From a bacterium (lineage in GTDB: Bacteria; Zhuqueibacterota; QNDG01; JAGLOF01): 64,000 nt of DNA. The position numbers were made by a program, and so were the translations under genes. Positions 17,983 through 27,307 of the stretch are shown here, one piece after another. The stretch lies in contig JAGLOF010000074.1 in the NCBI GenBank assembly GCA_023139105.1, forward strand, positions 1-64,000, read 5' to 3'. Within the stretch, counting starts at the first letter, position 1, and each line of letters begins with the position of its first letter. The notes under the pieces were generated by a model, which saw nothing but the letters and a program-made list of their open reading frames with translations, ran no database searches and was not told the DNA's origin.

Positions 17983-18159
17983 GTGCTCCTGCTGTTTAGA
18001 TGAATTGTCTGTCTGTAAAGAAGTTTGGGAGCCAGGAGCTATAGTGCAGATGTCCACAGTATGCTGATGTTGTTTTATTTATCTGACAATAGATCAGTGC
18101 GTTTAAAAGGTATTATTTCCTACTTAGTAATGCCAATTTTTTTATTGTCGGATAAATAA

Positions 18160-18193
18160 AAACACCCCCGTTCCATCAGGAACGGGGGTGTTT
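18160..18193. terminator. Bidirectional intrinsic terminator
   Basis: AAACACCCCCGTTCC (18160-18174) and GGAACGGGGGTGTTT (18179-18193) form a perfect 15-bp stem with a 4-base loop. It serves both the efflux operon (plus) and the convergent peptidase gene (minus). Confidence 0.9.
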
Positions 18194-18221
18194 GTAATTT
18201 ATATTAAACAAGTATAACTGC

Positions 18222-20306
18222 TTATTTAAGACCGCGTTTAGCAAGCAGGAAATCTACTTTTGGTTCACGTCCTCTGAAAGTTTTAAACAATTCCATAGGA
18301 TCTTTGCTGTTGCCTTTAGAGAATATATTTTCTCTTAAACTTGCAGCAGTAGCCTGGTCAAACAGACCTTTCTCTTCAAAGGCACCAAATGCATCTGTAT
18401 CCAGTACAGCTGCCCAGATATAGACATAATAACCAGCTGAATAACCGCCGGCGAAGATATGGCTGAAATAAGTGGAGCGGTAGCGAGGTATGATCTCATC
18501 AATTAATTTGATGCGTTTCATGGCTTTATTTTCAAAGATAGTGGGATCATGCTCAATTGATTCGGTCATGCTGTGCCAATCCATATCCAGAAAAGAAGCT
18601 GCCAGGTACTCACCTGTAATAAAACCTTGGTTGAAGTGGCTGGCTTTTTCGATTTTATTGATTAATTCCTGAGGAATAGCTTCGCCGGTTTCATAGTGTT
18701 TGGCATATAATTTCATAACCTCGGGATGGGAGGCCCAGTTTTCCATGATCTGTGAAGGTAGTTCAACAAAATCACGTTTTACGCTGGTTCCGGAGAGAGA
18801 ATTATATGTACATTTTGAAAGAAGACCGTGCAGAGCGTGTCCGAATTCATGGAAGAGTGTGGTGGCTTCATCAAAGGAAAGTAGAGATGGGGTGTCTCCT
18901 ACAGGGCGTGTAAAGTTGCCATTGTTGGTGATTACAGGAGTTACGCCTTTATGTTGTTTTCTGAAAGAGTTCATCCAGGCACCACCGCGTTTGGTTGCGC
19001 GGGGGAAGTAATCTGTATAGAGAATACCAACATGGCTGCCATCTGCTTCTTTGACTTCAAATACTTTTACTTCTTCGTGGTATACAGGGATATCATGGCG
19101 TTCGGTAAATGTCAGCCCCCATAATTTGTTGGCAACCATGAATGCGCCTTCACGCACATACTCTAACTTAAAGTAGGGGCGAATCTCAGCTTCATCCAGA
19201 TCGTATTTGGCTTTTTTTACTTTTTCTGCGTAGTTCCACCAATCCCATGATTGAAGTTTGAAACTATGACCTTCAGATTTAATAATTTTCTGCATGGCTT
19301 TAACTTCACGTTTGGCCATTTTCATAGTTGGTTTCCACAGGTCACCCAGCAGGTCATAGACAGCTTTAGGCGTTTGAGCCATGTTATTGGATATAATAAA
19401 ATCAGCATGAGAATTAAAGCCCATGATATTGGCGCGTTTTACACGTAGTGCGGCTAATTCAGACAAAATTGCATTATTGTCAGCTTCATTGTTGTTGTTG
19501 CCACGATTTATATATGCTTTGTAGAGAATTTCCCTAAGATTTCTCTTTGTGGAATATGTAAGGAAAGGGTACATGCTCGGACGATGTGTTGTAAATACCC
19601 ACTTGCCTTCATGTCCGCGAGTAGTGGCAGTTTCGGCAGCTCCCTGAATTATGCCCTCAGTTAGCCCGTCCAGGTCTTCTTTGTTGTCGATAACCAATTC
19701 AAAGGCATTGGTTTCTTTAAGAAGATTTTCTCCGAATTCAAGAGAAAGCATGCCGACTTTTTCATTTATTATGCGCAGTTCTGCTTTCTTATCATCTGAG
19801 AGATTGGCACCACCACGAATAAAATTCTTATATCTTTCTTCCAGTAAACGCATCTGTTCGCCATTGAGATCAAGAGATTCTTTTTGTTCATAGACTGCTT
19901 TAACACGCTTGAACAAGTCAGAATTCAGCTTGATATCATCATAATGTTTTGTTGTTAATGGAGATAAAGTGCGGGCAGTTGCCTGCATTTCGTCGGTTGT
20001 AATTACAGAATTAAGCACACCAAAAACATTACTGACTTTTGAAAGTAGTCCGCCGGCAGCATCCAATGCCTCTATTGTATTTTGGAATGTAGGGGCTTCA
20101 GTATTATTAACAATGTTGTCAATTTCTGTTTTGTGCTCTGCCATAGCGACTTTGTAGGCAGGTACATAGTGGCCTACCTCAATTTTATCCACAGGAGGCA
20201 CGCCGAAGGGTGTTTTCCATTCTTGAAGTAATGGGTTGCCCGATTGCTGTGAGCAACCTGCCAGAAGCAATGAAATCATACCCGTGATGATAATCCAACG
20301 TGTCAT
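18222..20306 (-). CDS. dcp: Peptidyl-dipeptidase Dcp-like M3 metallopeptidase, lipoprotein
   Basis: A 694-residue protein with lipobox 'LAGC' (Cys18) and the M3 zinc site 'HEFGHALHG' (His486, Glu487, His490) followed by 'RDFVELPSQ' with Glu515 as third ligand. 'SLSGTSVKRDFVE' is close to the Dcp subgroup, which removes dipeptides from peptide C-termini. Length fits Dcp (about 680). Unlike cytoplasmic E. coli Dcp it carries a lipoprotein signal, so it should act in the periplasm. A TTGACA/TATTTT promoter lies just upstream on the same strand. Monocistronic; convergent with the efflux operon. Confidence 0.9.
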   Translation of the reverse strand: MTRWIIITGMISLLLAGCSQQSGNPLLQEWKTPFGVPPVDKIEVGHYVPAYKVAMAEHKTEIDNIVNNTEAPTFQNTIEALDAAGGLLSKVSNVFGVLNSVITTDEMQATARTLSPLTTKHYDDIKLNSDLFKRVKAVYEQKESLDLNGEQMRLLEERYKNFIRGGANLSDDKKAELRIINEKVGMLSLEFGENLLKETNAFELVIDNKEDLDGLTEGIIQGAAETATTRGHEGKWVFTTHRPSMYPFLTYSTKRNLREILYKAYINRGNNNNEADNNAILSELAALRVKRANIMGFNSHADFIISNNMAQTPKAVYDLLGDLWKPTMKMAKREVKAMQKIIKSEGHSFKLQSWDWWNYAEKVKKAKYDLDEAEIRPYFKLEYVREGAFMVANKLWGLTFTERHDIPVYHEEVKVFEVKEADGSHVGILYTDYFPRATKRGGAWMNSFRKQHKGVTPVITNNGNFTRPVGDTPSLLSFDEATTLFHEFGHALHGLLSKCTYNSLSGTSVKRDFVELPSQIMENWASHPEVMKLYAKHYETGEAIPQELINKIEKASHFNQGFITGEYLAASFLDMDWHSMTESIEHDPTIFENKAMKRIKLIDEIIPRYRSTYFSHIFAGGYSAGYYVYIWAAVLDTDAFGAFEEKGLFDQATAASLRENIFSKGNSKDPMELFKTFRGREPKVDFLLAKRGLK

Positions 20307-20360
20307 TTATAGACTCCTTTAAATTTTTGGGTTTTCTGCCGGAATGCTCCGGTGTAGATT

Positions 20361-20389
20361 AAAATAGGTGTTTTTATGTAAAATGTCAA
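20361..20389 (-). promoter_or_regulatory. Sigma-70-type promoter of the Dcp-like gene
   Basis: On the minus strand TTGACA (20389-20384), 17 bases, TATTTT (20366-20361), about 55 bases before the start codon. Confidence 0.55.
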
Positions 20390-20516
20390 ATTTAATTCAC
20401 AATAATCTTTTTATTTGGGAATAGCTATGTTTAGGCAGATTTATATAAAATATAAAATAAATTTTATTTTTACGTATCATTTTTCCACCATATTTCAAAG
20501 AAACGATAAAAAAAGC

Positions 20517-20544
20517 TTGCATTTACCATATTTTATTGTAATAT
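20517..20544 (+). promoter_or_regulatory. Sigma-70-type promoter of cold-shock gene 2
   Basis: TTGCAT (20517-20522), 16 bases, TAATAT (20539-20544). The same -35 hexamer is seen at cold-shock gene 1. The predicted leader is about 155 bases, long as in cspA-type genes. Confidence 0.6.
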
Positions 20545-20704
20545 TGTAATTACTTATAAGCTGTACGCTGTAGGATCGCCTTTCATTTTATTATTCAGCT
20601 GAGCACCGAATCGGCTGTCATTCAACTTATGTTTATATCATATGTAGATTATGAAGGCCTTCATGCTATCGTGCAAAGTTGTGGATTAATAGAGAGGGAA
20701 TGTC

Positions 20705-20905
20705 ATGGAATCAGGAAAGGTAAAATGGTTCAACAGGACCAAAGGTTTTGGTTTTATCGAAAGGGACTCCGGGGACGATGTTTTTGTGCATTACAGTGCT
20801 ATTAATATGGATGGTTTCAAAATACTGAATGAAGGCGATAGTGTAGAATTTGAAGTTATAGAGGGGCCAAAAGGTGCGCATGCCTCTAATGTACTCAGAG
20901 CCTGA
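20705..20905 (+). CDS. Cold-shock domain protein (CspA family), copy 2
   Basis: A 66-residue cold-shock domain: '[18 protein letters not shown]' with RNP-1 'KGFGFI' and RNP-2 'DVFVHY', ending '[14 protein letters not shown]'. It is clearly paralogous to the copy at 7886, the two differing mostly in the middle and the tail. Single-stranded nucleic-acid chaperone of the cytoplasm. GAGAGGGA lies before the ATG. It has its own promoter, long leader and terminator, as for copy 1. Confidence 0.95.
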   Translation: MESGKVKWFNRTKGFGFIERDSGDDVFVHYSAINMDGFKILNEGDSVEFEVIEGPKGAHASNVLRA

Positions 20906-20924
20906 TTTTACCGCTATGACATTG

Positions 20925-20958
20925 AAGCTCCCCCGATGTAAGATTGGGGGAGCTTTTT
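20925..20958. terminator. Bidirectional intrinsic terminator
   Basis: AAGCTCCCCC (20925-20934) pairs with GGGGGAGCTT (20946-20955), followed by T residues; it lies between csp 2 and the convergent C69 peptidase. Confidence 0.85.
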
Positions 20959-20968
20959 ATTAAAATAC

Positions 20969-22534
20969 TTAATGATAAAATTGACTTTTCATCATGTGGT
21001 TAAGTTCGCGGGTTTTTTTAACAGTGCTCGCAGCCCATCCTGCCATATAGTCACAAAGGTAATTTTTTGCAAGGTCTGCATCATTTTTAAGTAGTGTTTT
21101 TACTGTGGATTCAATTGCTGCCTGCATTTTAAACAGGACGAGCTCCTTCTCTTGCCAGACCGGATATACTATAGAGATCATTCTTGCAAAATGACGGTCA
21201 ACCAGGTTCTCCAGTTCGTTGAAGGCCCACCATGCCGCTTCACTGTCATAGTCAAAAGTCCCAGGTACAGGATCAAAGTGATGACGAAGTGCAATGACAG
21301 GATCTTTAATGCCAGGTGTATTGTTGTATCCATGGGGAATGCACTCTGTAGCTGTATACCATGGAATATAGGCATTGCAATCAGGCCGTCCTGATGATGT
21401 CCAAAGAACAGTCTTCAAGAGATCGGGCTGATTGTCCCTTAGCTCGGCAACTGTCGAAAATACTGTAGTCAATGTTGAAATAGTACGTTCGCTTGTATTA
21501 TTAGGATTAGTCTTGATTTTAACAGGAACTGCTTCACCACGTTTCTCACCGGCATGCATTGTGGGTGGTAGTATTGCAGAAACTTCATAGGCCGGACCGT
21601 ATACAGTGCCTTCAAAATGGTGACGTAATACAGCCTGAATGTCTGTTACAGCCAATTTTCTATTGGGCTTAACACTGAAGGGCAATCCCTCTTTTTTTGC
21701 TTTATGTATAGATACGGATGTTCCCGTTATCAATCGCTGGGCAGCCCATTGACGCGTATCAAATCCCCGTTTCATGTACTTACTATCCTTACGGTGTATG
21801 TAAGTGTATGCACGGGCAAAATCAAAATCTTCACCTGATGCGGAATCATACCATCCCCGCTCAATTGCATAGTCTCTTATATTTTTTCCCGAAGAGATGA
21901 AGTTTTGTGTGTCGCTAAAATCAACGCCTCTAATTATGTATTGATTGGGTTGGAATACTACCTGATTATCCGGAACACGGCTGGCTACCCAATGTTTGCC
22001 TTCTACAACTGATAGAAGCCAGGCTTCGCGTGGGTCGGCAATTATGTATGTTCGTCCGGAGGAGGCATAACCAAAACGATCCAGAAGGGCGCCCGCAATT
22101 TCAATGCCTTCACGTGCGGTTGTTGCTCTTTCGGCTACCAACCTGCGGAGCATGTAACCTATTCCGCCGTCTGTTAATTCCGGATTATCTTCCCGTGATC
22201 TACATGCATTGCTTCCTATGTGCACATGCCATTCATTAGCATAGTAATCTGAAAATTCAAGATCATTGGTTTGAAACCAGGTAAAAGCCCATGTCTCTGC
22301 CACCTGCTCGAGCTTACCGCCTCTGTGAAGATTTACAAAGCTGCCAGACTCATATTTGATACGTGGTACAAACCATGCATTTACAACGCGTTGGCCGTAA
22401 TCATCTTCATTATGCCCAAAAAGTACTGCTCCGTTTTTTGTGGCCTTTTTTCCTGCCACTATGGAGGAGCATGCCCATGCAGTATTATTGCTGAGAATTG
22501 CAATAAGTATTGTGATGATTATAAAGCGTTTCAT
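20969..22534 (-). CDS. Secreted C69-family dipeptidase (Ntn hydrolase)
   Basis: A 521-residue protein with a signal peptide cut after 'NNTAWA', which exposes Cys22 of 'CSSIVAGKKATKNG' as the N-terminal nucleophile. 'LFGHNEDD' follows, as in peptidase family C69 (PepD-like dipeptidases). Later conserved stretches are 'YIIADPREAWLLSVVEGKHW' and 'RFGYASSGRTY'. Cleaves dipeptides with broad range, here probably in the periplasm or outside because of the signal. Length is typical of exported C69 members. It is 41 bases upstream (on the same strand, after) of the phosphofructokinase gene, so the two may be one transcript. Confidence 0.88.
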   Translation of the reverse strand: MKRFIIITILIAILSNNTAWACSSIVAGKKATKNGAVLFGHNEDDYGQRVVNAWFVPRIKYESGSFVNLHRGGKLEQVAETWAFTWFQTNDLEFSDYYANEWHVHIGSNACRSREDNPELTDGGIGYMLRRLVAERATTAREGIEIAGALLDRFGYASSGRTYIIADPREAWLLSVVEGKHWVASRVPDNQVVFQPNQYIIRGVDFSDTQNFISSGKNIRDYAIERGWYDSASGEDFDFARAYTYIHRKDSKYMKRGFDTRQWAAQRLITGTSVSIHKAKKEGLPFSVKPNRKLAVTDIQAVLRHHFEGTVYGPAYEVSAILPPTMHAGEKRGEAVPVKIKTNPNNTSERTISTLTTVFSTVAELRDNQPDLLKTVLWTSSGRPDCNAYIPWYTATECIPHGYNNTPGIKDPVIALRHHFDPVPGTFDYDSEAAWWAFNELENLVDRHFARMISIVYPVWQEKELVLFKMQAAIESTVKTLLKNDADLAKNYLCDYMAGWAASTVKKTRELNHMMKSQFYH

Positions 22535-22575
22535 TTCTAGCTCCTGGTAATGCAGGTTGAGTGCCTCTTTTGGGA

Positions 22576-23667
22576 TTAGCCCATACAGGTTCCAACTGAC
22601 TTGGCAACATCAATCAGAGGATGGTGTTCTTCAACAAGTCGCATTTTTCCACCGACGTCACTTAAGGGTACAGCGACAATATCACGACCGCGTACTGCAA
22701 CCATGACACCGCCAACGCCGTTATGACATAGTTCTGCGGCCTTTACTCCGAACCTTGTGGCCAGTATGCGGTCAAATGCCGTGGGTGTGCCGCCGCGCTG
22801 TAGATGCCCCAGGACTGTGACACGGCACTCCAGGCCGGTATTGTTTTCAATGTCATTGGCAACCTTCATACCAATGCCTCCGAGTCTTACCGGGTCTGTG
22901 CTCTCTTTAATAATTTTTTGTACAACTACATCACCGCCCTTTGGTTTGGCACCTTCCGATACTACTATAATAGAAAAGCCCTTGCCTTCTCCACTGCGGC
23001 GTTTAACGAACTTGCAAATTTTACTCATGTCATAGGGAAGTTCCGGCAGAAGAATTACGTCACCGCCACCTGCAATACCGGCTTCCAGCGCAAGCCAACC
23101 GGCATAGCGTCCCATTACTTCTATAATCATCACACGATGATGGCTCATGGCTGTAGTGTGTATCTTGTCTATGGCATCAGTTGCCGTGGCCATTGCCGTA
23201 TCAAAACCGAATGTTATATCAGTTCCCCAGATATCATTGTCAATAGTCTTGGGTACACCGACAATACGAATACCCTTTTGACTCATCAATCGTGACATGG
23301 CCATTGTGCCATCACCACCAATTGAGACAATGGTATCCAGTTTCAGTTCTTGTACGTATTTGGCCACATCATCGGATCTATCGATAAATTCAATTTCACC
23401 TTTTTCATTTTTTACCGGTACCCGGAAGGGGTTGGCAATGTTTGATGTTCCCAGAATAGTACCGCCTCTGGTGAGAATGCCGGATACATCGCTCCAATCC
23501 ATTTTTTTTACACGATTATCCAGGAGTCCTTGAAATCCGTCTTCAATTCCGTAGACTTCCATATTGTAATGGCTCATGCTGGCTTTAACGACCCCTCTTA
23601 TAACCGCATTTAAGCCAGGACAGTCCCCTCCGGCCGTTAGTACTCCGATTCTCTGTTTTTTCGCCAT
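22576..23667 (-). CDS. pfkA: 6-phosphofructokinase
   Basis: A 363-residue PfkA-family enzyme phosphorylating fructose 6-phosphate to the 1,6-bisphosphate in glycolysis. Visible motifs: 'GVLTAGGDCPGLNAVIRG' near 8-25, 'GGDGT' at 117-121, 'PKTIDNDI' at 139-146 (substrate/catalytic loop), 'EVMGRYAGWLAL' near 184-195, and 'LGHLQRGGTPTAFDR' near 299-313. Gly in 'GGDGT' favours ATP as donor, whereas Lys140 in 'PKTIDND' is the residue seen in PPi-dependent enzymes, so the phosphoryl donor is not certain. Length is that of the G/K mixed group rather than the 320-residue E. coli type. Confidence 0.93.
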   Translation of the reverse strand: MAKKQRIGVLTAGGDCPGLNAVIRGVVKASMSHYNMEVYGIEDGFQGLLDNRVKKMDWSDVSGILTRGGTILGTSNIANPFRVPVKNEKGEIEFIDRSDDVAKYVQELKLDTIVSIGGDGTMAMSRLMSQKGIRIVGVPKTIDNDIWGTDITFGFDTAMATATDAIDKIHTTAMSHHRVMIIEVMGRYAGWLALEAGIAGGGDVILLPELPYDMSKICKFVKRRSGEGKGFSIIVVSEGAKPKGGDVVVQKIIKESTDPVRLGGIGMKVANDIENNTGLECRVTVLGHLQRGGTPTAFDRILATRFGVKAAELCHNGVGGVMVAVRGRDIVAVPLSDVGGKMRLVEEHHPLIDVAKSVGTCMG

Positions 23668-24052
23668 AAGGCACCCCTATTATTTAAGTATGTTTGAAAT
23701 TGTCAGTATTTTTTTACGACGCACAAATTTTGCCGGACATTAAAGAAATGTTTTCCGGATCTGTTGTTACTCCGTAGATATTTGTGGAATCCTCACAGAA
23801 ATTCGGGAAAATTGTGTCCTGGATGAGTATGCGGATATCCTGATTCTCCAATTCCGACGCAAGAAATTAAATGTACGAAATTTTTTTTATAAAATCAATA
23901 AAAGCTTATGTTGATTATTTCATAAAGACCTGTGGAAATTGAGACAATGGAGTTGCATAGTCTCAGTTTTTTCTCAACCGCTAAAGAAAGTGAAAAAATA
24001 TAATAATTATTCAAGAAGCAGAGTAAAAACAAGCAGTTTATTAAAAAAAACC
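23668..24052. other. Divergent intergenic region
   Basis: About 385 bases between the pfk gene and the DHH gene promoter. AT-rich in its right half. No open frame, hairpin terminator or repeat stands out. Confidence 0.4.
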
Positions 24053-24081
24053 TTGCATTAAGACCAGGGGTTTTATAAAAT
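24053..24081 (+). promoter_or_regulatory. Sigma-70-type promoter of the DHH gene
   Basis: TTGCAT (24053-24058), 17 bases, TAAAAT (24076-24081). The predicted start near 24088 leaves a leader of about 22 bases with a full Shine-Dalgarno sequence. Confidence 0.6.
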
Positions 24082-24109
24082 ATATACTTGTTTGACTGGA
24101 GGTGTTTTT

Positions 24110-25090
24110 TTGTACGATCGAATTATTACACATGATGATTTTGACGGTATTATCAGTGCCGCTTTAGCCAGCAATATTTTGAAAATAGATAGATATGAAT
24201 TTGCCGGTCCGCGAACAATTTCTGATAACAGATTTCCTATTACCGAATCCGATGTGGTCTGTGACCTGCCTTGCCCGTCTGAAGTTGGATTATGGTTTGA
24301 TCATCACGCCGGAAATGTTGAAGATTTGTCTTATCTGGGTAGGTCTCCTGAAGATATTCCGGGACGTTTTGACACAAAACCTTCATGTGCACGGGTTGTT
24401 TTTGAACACTTTACATCTGAATTCCCTGAGCGTTTCACTGCTATGGTGGATGAGGCCGATCGTATTGACAGTTTTGACTGGCATAGTATTGAAGACTGGC
24501 GTGCTGAAACACCAGGCAAGGTAGTTGACGGTGCCATTAAGTTGAAGAGCGGGGAGCGTAGAGAACGTTTTGCTTTTTTGGCCAGGCTTGTAAGTGCCTT
24601 GCGTGATGGTGAGTTGCAGGCTGTTTCAGAACTTGCATGGGTTCGCACACGTTACGATGCCCATGTTGCCGAAGAGATATCCATGAAGGAAAAGATAGAG
24701 CGAGATGCATCTTTTCTGGATATGGATACAGGCAGAGAGATTGTCATTCTCGATCGTACTCATCATAAAAATCAAGATCCCATCAATAAAAATTTGGCTT
24801 ATTTGATCTATTCGGAAGCTCTGGCAGTCATTGAGATTAAGAGTCGTTTCCGTCGCGGCATCAAGACAAATGATATCGCCTTTTCTATGTCATTGAGCTT
24901 GAATTTGAATGAAAAAGAACATGGCAAGGATGTGGGGGAGATTATGCGACGTCTCAACATTGGTGATGGCCATAAGGGTGCAGGTGCAGGGACAATTGAT
25001 TGTGCTTCCAAAGATGCAATGTTGACACAAAAAGATCGTATATTGAATAAAATATTTAAATACTGGAAAGAGATGCCATATGAATTGTAG
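24110..25090 (+). CDS. DHH-superfamily phosphoesterase
   Basis: A 326-residue protein. N-terminal '[11 protein letters not shown]' (Asp9, Asp10, Asp12) and 'LWFDHHAGN' (Asp64-His65-His66) are the metal-binding DHH motifs, and the C-terminal DHHA1-like part has '[12 protein letters not shown]'. Family members hydrolyse phosphodiesters or phosphoanhydrides (nanoRNA, cyclic dinucleotide products, polyphosphate); the substrate cannot be told here. GGAGGTG at 24098-24104 sits 5 bases before TTG 24110, so this TTG is preferred to the TTG at 24092, which would put the ribosome site inside the gene. Overlaps the following small gene by 11 bases, implying coupling. Confidence 0.82.
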   Translation: MYDRIITHDDFDGIISAALASNILKIDRYEFAGPRTISDNRFPITESDVVCDLPCPSEVGLWFDHHAGNVEDLSYLGRSPEDIPGRFDTKPSCARVVFEHFTSEFPERFTAMVDEADRIDSFDWHSIEDWRAETPGKVVDGAIKLKSGERRERFAFLARLVSALRDGELQAVSELAWVRTRYDAHVAEEISMKEKIERDASFLDMDTGREIVILDRTHHKNQDPINKNLAYLIYSEALAVIEIKSRFRRGIKTNDIAFSMSLSLNLNEKEHGKDVGEIMRRLNIGDGHKGAGAGTIDCASKDAMLTQKDRILNKIFKYWKEMPYEL

Positions 25091-25274
25091 CAATGACGTT
25101 GCTAATAAGGCCGGATGTAACTGTAGTTATGAACCCTGTCCTCGTAAGGGACATTGCTGTGAATGTGTCGCCTATCACCGGAGCATGAAAGAGCTGCCCG
25201 CATGTTTTTTTCCGGATGATGTAGAGCGTAGTTATGACAGGTCTTATCGTCGTTTTATTCAGTGCCATTCATAG
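25080..25274 (+). CDS. Small cysteine-rich protein, DUF6485-like
   Basis: A 64-residue protein with nine or so cysteines in the pattern '[18 protein letters not shown]' followed by '[14 protein letters not shown]', which fits the DUF6485 family of short bacterial and archaeal proteins. The clustered Cys-x-Cys and Cys-Cys pairs suggest zinc or iron-sulfur binding; no signal peptide, so cytoplasmic. The ATG lies inside the end of the DHH gene (11-base overlap), so the two are translated together. Function unknown. Confidence 0.7.
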   Translation: MNCSNDVANKAGCNCSYEPCPRKGHCCECVAYHRSMKELPACFFPDDVERSYDRSYRRFIQCHS

Positions 25275-25400
25275 GCCGTTTTGTATTTTATTTTATAAAA
25301 TTTGGCGGAAATTATTTTACAGACCCGTCGTCCGGAGCATCTATTTAAAGACCCGGTCGACATTAATCATATATTTAATATAAATTATGTAGGTGAATCT

Positions 25401-26825
25401 ATGCGGATTGACGAACATCCCATTCTAAAATTTGAGAGAGGTAAACAGATTCAATTTGTCTGTGATGGTAAGCCCATTGAGGCTTTTGAGGGGGAAACCA
25501 TTGCCGCCGCATTGCATGCTGCCGGAATCAAGACGCTGAGTCATAGTGTTAAAGAGGGGCGTCCCCGGGGATTTTTCTGTGCAATTGGCAAATGTTCTTC
25601 TTGTATGATGCAGGTAAATGGAGTACCAAATGTAAAGACCTGTATGGTATTAGCTGAACAAGATATGGAAGTAACTTCACAGACAGGATGGGGCAAATTA
25701 GGGCAGGTTGATGCCCGGCAAGATTATAACAGAAAAAAGATCCCCGTTATTGAGACTGAAATTGCCATAGTTGGTGCAGGGCCTGCCGGATTGTCAGCAG
25801 CCTTATATGCATCTCGTTTTGGTGCTAAATGTATGGTATTTGAAGAAAATACTCAGGTGGGTGGTCAGCTGATCAAGCAGACCCATATGTTTTTCGGGTC
25901 CAAAGATCATCATGCAAAAGTGCGTGGTATTGACATTGGTCAGAAATTAATTGATGGACTCAATGAGAATGTGCAAGTACTTACCGGTACACCCGTGGTC
26001 GGTTATTATCCCGATAAAGAACTCGCAGTAATTAAAGATCGTCGTCTTACAATTATTAAAGCTGAAAAGGTTATTGTTGCAACCGGTGCTTCCGAGAATA
26101 TGCTCTCTTTTCCAAATAATGATCTTCCCGGAGTGTATGGAGCCGGTGCCGTACAGACTCTCATGAATGTATCCGGTATTCTGCCGGGCAAGAATATGTT
26201 GATGATTGGTGCCGGTAATATCGGTGTTATTGTGGCTTATCAATTATTGCAGGCAGGCGTTAAGGTTGAAGCAGTGCTTGAAGCTCTGCCCACTATCGGT
26301 GCTTATCAGGTGCATGCTTCCAAGCTGCGCCGTTGCGGTATTCCAATTTTAACGAGGCATACAATTAAACGTGCTTTTGGAGACGGCAAGGTTGAGGGTG
26401 CTACCATTGTTGAGCTGGATGATAATTGGCAGGAAATTCCCGGCACTGAGCGAGATGTTCAAGTAGACACAATATGCCTTTCGGTAGGGCTTAAACCTAC
26501 TACTGAAATTTTTGAAATGGCTGGCTGTACAATGGCCGTTATTCCTGAACTGGGTGGAGAGATTCCTGTTCGAGGTCATAATATGATGACTTCGGTTGAT
26601 GGAGTATATGTTGCCGGTGATGCATCGTCTATTGAAGAGGCATCAAGCGCCATGTTGGAAGGACGCATGGCCGGTCTGGATGCCGTGGAAAAATTAAAAG
26701 GTGTTTCAGAGGAGATATCCAAAGAGAAACAACATGTTAAAGATAGCCTTGATGAACTGCGTGCCGGTCCCTTCGGAGAGAAGATACGTCAGGGAGAAGC
26801 TAAGTTAGAGGAGGCCTGCAAATGA
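25401..26825 (+). CDS. Amine/proline dehydrogenase-type subunit with 2Fe-2S and FAD domains
   Basis: A 474-residue protein like HcnA/B-fused or sarcosine-oxidase-alpha-like subunits. Residues 1-85 are a Fer2_4 [2Fe-2S] domain (Cys60, Cys65, Cys68, Cys81). Residues 115 onward are a pyridine-nucleotide-disulphide oxidoreductase fold: 'GAGPAG' at 125-130, 'VGGQL', an inner 'MIGAGNIG' second Rossmann site and 'GVYVAGDASS' near the end. It would transfer electrons from an amine-oxidising flavoprotein partner. ATG 25401 has AGGTGA just upstream and begins where the family begins; a TTG-started frame reaches back to 25302. First of four overlapping genes. Confidence 0.85.
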   Translation: MRIDEHPILKFERGKQIQFVCDGKPIEAFEGETIAAALHAAGIKTLSHSVKEGRPRGFFCAIGKCSSCMMQVNGVPNVKTCMVLAEQDMEVTSQTGWGKLGQVDARQDYNRKKIPVIETEIAIVGAGPAGLSAALYASRFGAKCMVFEENTQVGGQLIKQTHMFFGSKDHHAKVRGIDIGQKLIDGLNENVQVLTGTPVVGYYPDKELAVIKDRRLTIIKAEKVIVATGASENMLSFPNNDLPGVYGAGAVQTLMNVSGILPGKNMLMIGAGNIGVIVAYQLLQAGVKVEAVLEALPTIGAYQVHASKLRRCGIPILTRHTIKRAFGDGKVEGATIVELDDNWQEIPGTERDVQVDTICLSVGLKPTTEIFEMAGCTMAVIPELGGEIPVRGHNMMTSVDGVYVAGDASSIEEASSAMLEGRMAGLDAVEKLKGVSEEISKEKQHVKDSLDELRAGPFGEKIRQGEAKLEEACK

Positions 26826-27304
26826 GTGATTATTTAAAAAACGGGTATCTAACCCTTGAAGATATCTCTCCGCCTGACATGGAGAGGCTGGAAAAAGGAC
26901 CTGTGGCGGTCATAGAATGTGTACAGGAAATTCCGTGTAATCCTTGTTCTGACTCCTGTCACAGGGGCGCCATAACCATGAAGACCTCGATAAATGACAG
27001 GCCGGACATTGACTATAAACTCTGTAATGGTTGTGGTATCTGTGTTGCCAATTGTCCGGGACTTGCCATCTTTTTAATAGATCAGAGTTATTCGGAGACC
27101 GAAGCATTGGTTGGTTTGCCCTATGAGTTTCTTCCGTTACCCGAGGCAGGTGAAAAGGTAATGCTGCTCAGCCGGCAGGGTGAAGTCTGTGGTGAAGGTG
27201 TTGTTCAAAAAGTTCGTAATACCAGGGCCATGGACCGCACTCCTATTGTCTTTATTTCTATGCGTAAAGACCTGGCAATGACTGTCCGGTTTTTCAGGAG
27301 ATAG
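26822..27304 (+). CDS. 4Fe-4S ferredoxin-type subunit of the dehydrogenase
   Basis: A 160-residue protein. 'CVQEIPCNPCSDSC' near 34-47 and 'CNGCGICVANCP' near 70-81 give eight cysteines for two [4Fe-4S] clusters. The C-terminal half is a small beta domain without a known motif. It should pass electrons from the flavin subunits. Its ATG overlaps the previous stop codon (ATGA), a sign of translational coupling. Ferredoxin-like subunits of this kind accompany multi-subunit proline or amine dehydrogenases of archaea and anaerobes (family knowledge). Confidence 0.82.
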   Translation: MSDYLKNGYLTLEDISPPDMERLEKGPVAVIECVQEIPCNPCSDSCHRGAITMKTSINDRPDIDYKLCNGCGICVANCPGLAIFLIDQSYSETEALVGLPYEFLPLPEAGEKVMLLSRQGEVCGEGVVQKVRNTRAMDRTPIVFISMRKDLAMTVRFFRR

Positions 27305-27307
27305 ATT

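Larger units (their letters stand above)
20307..20704. other. Divergent intergenic region with two promoters
   Basis: Holds the minus-strand promoter of the peptidase gene (20361-20389) and the plus-strand promoter of the second cold-shock gene (20517-20544). The rest is an AT-rich leader of about 155 bases before the csp start codon; no gene is seen. Confidence 0.5.
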
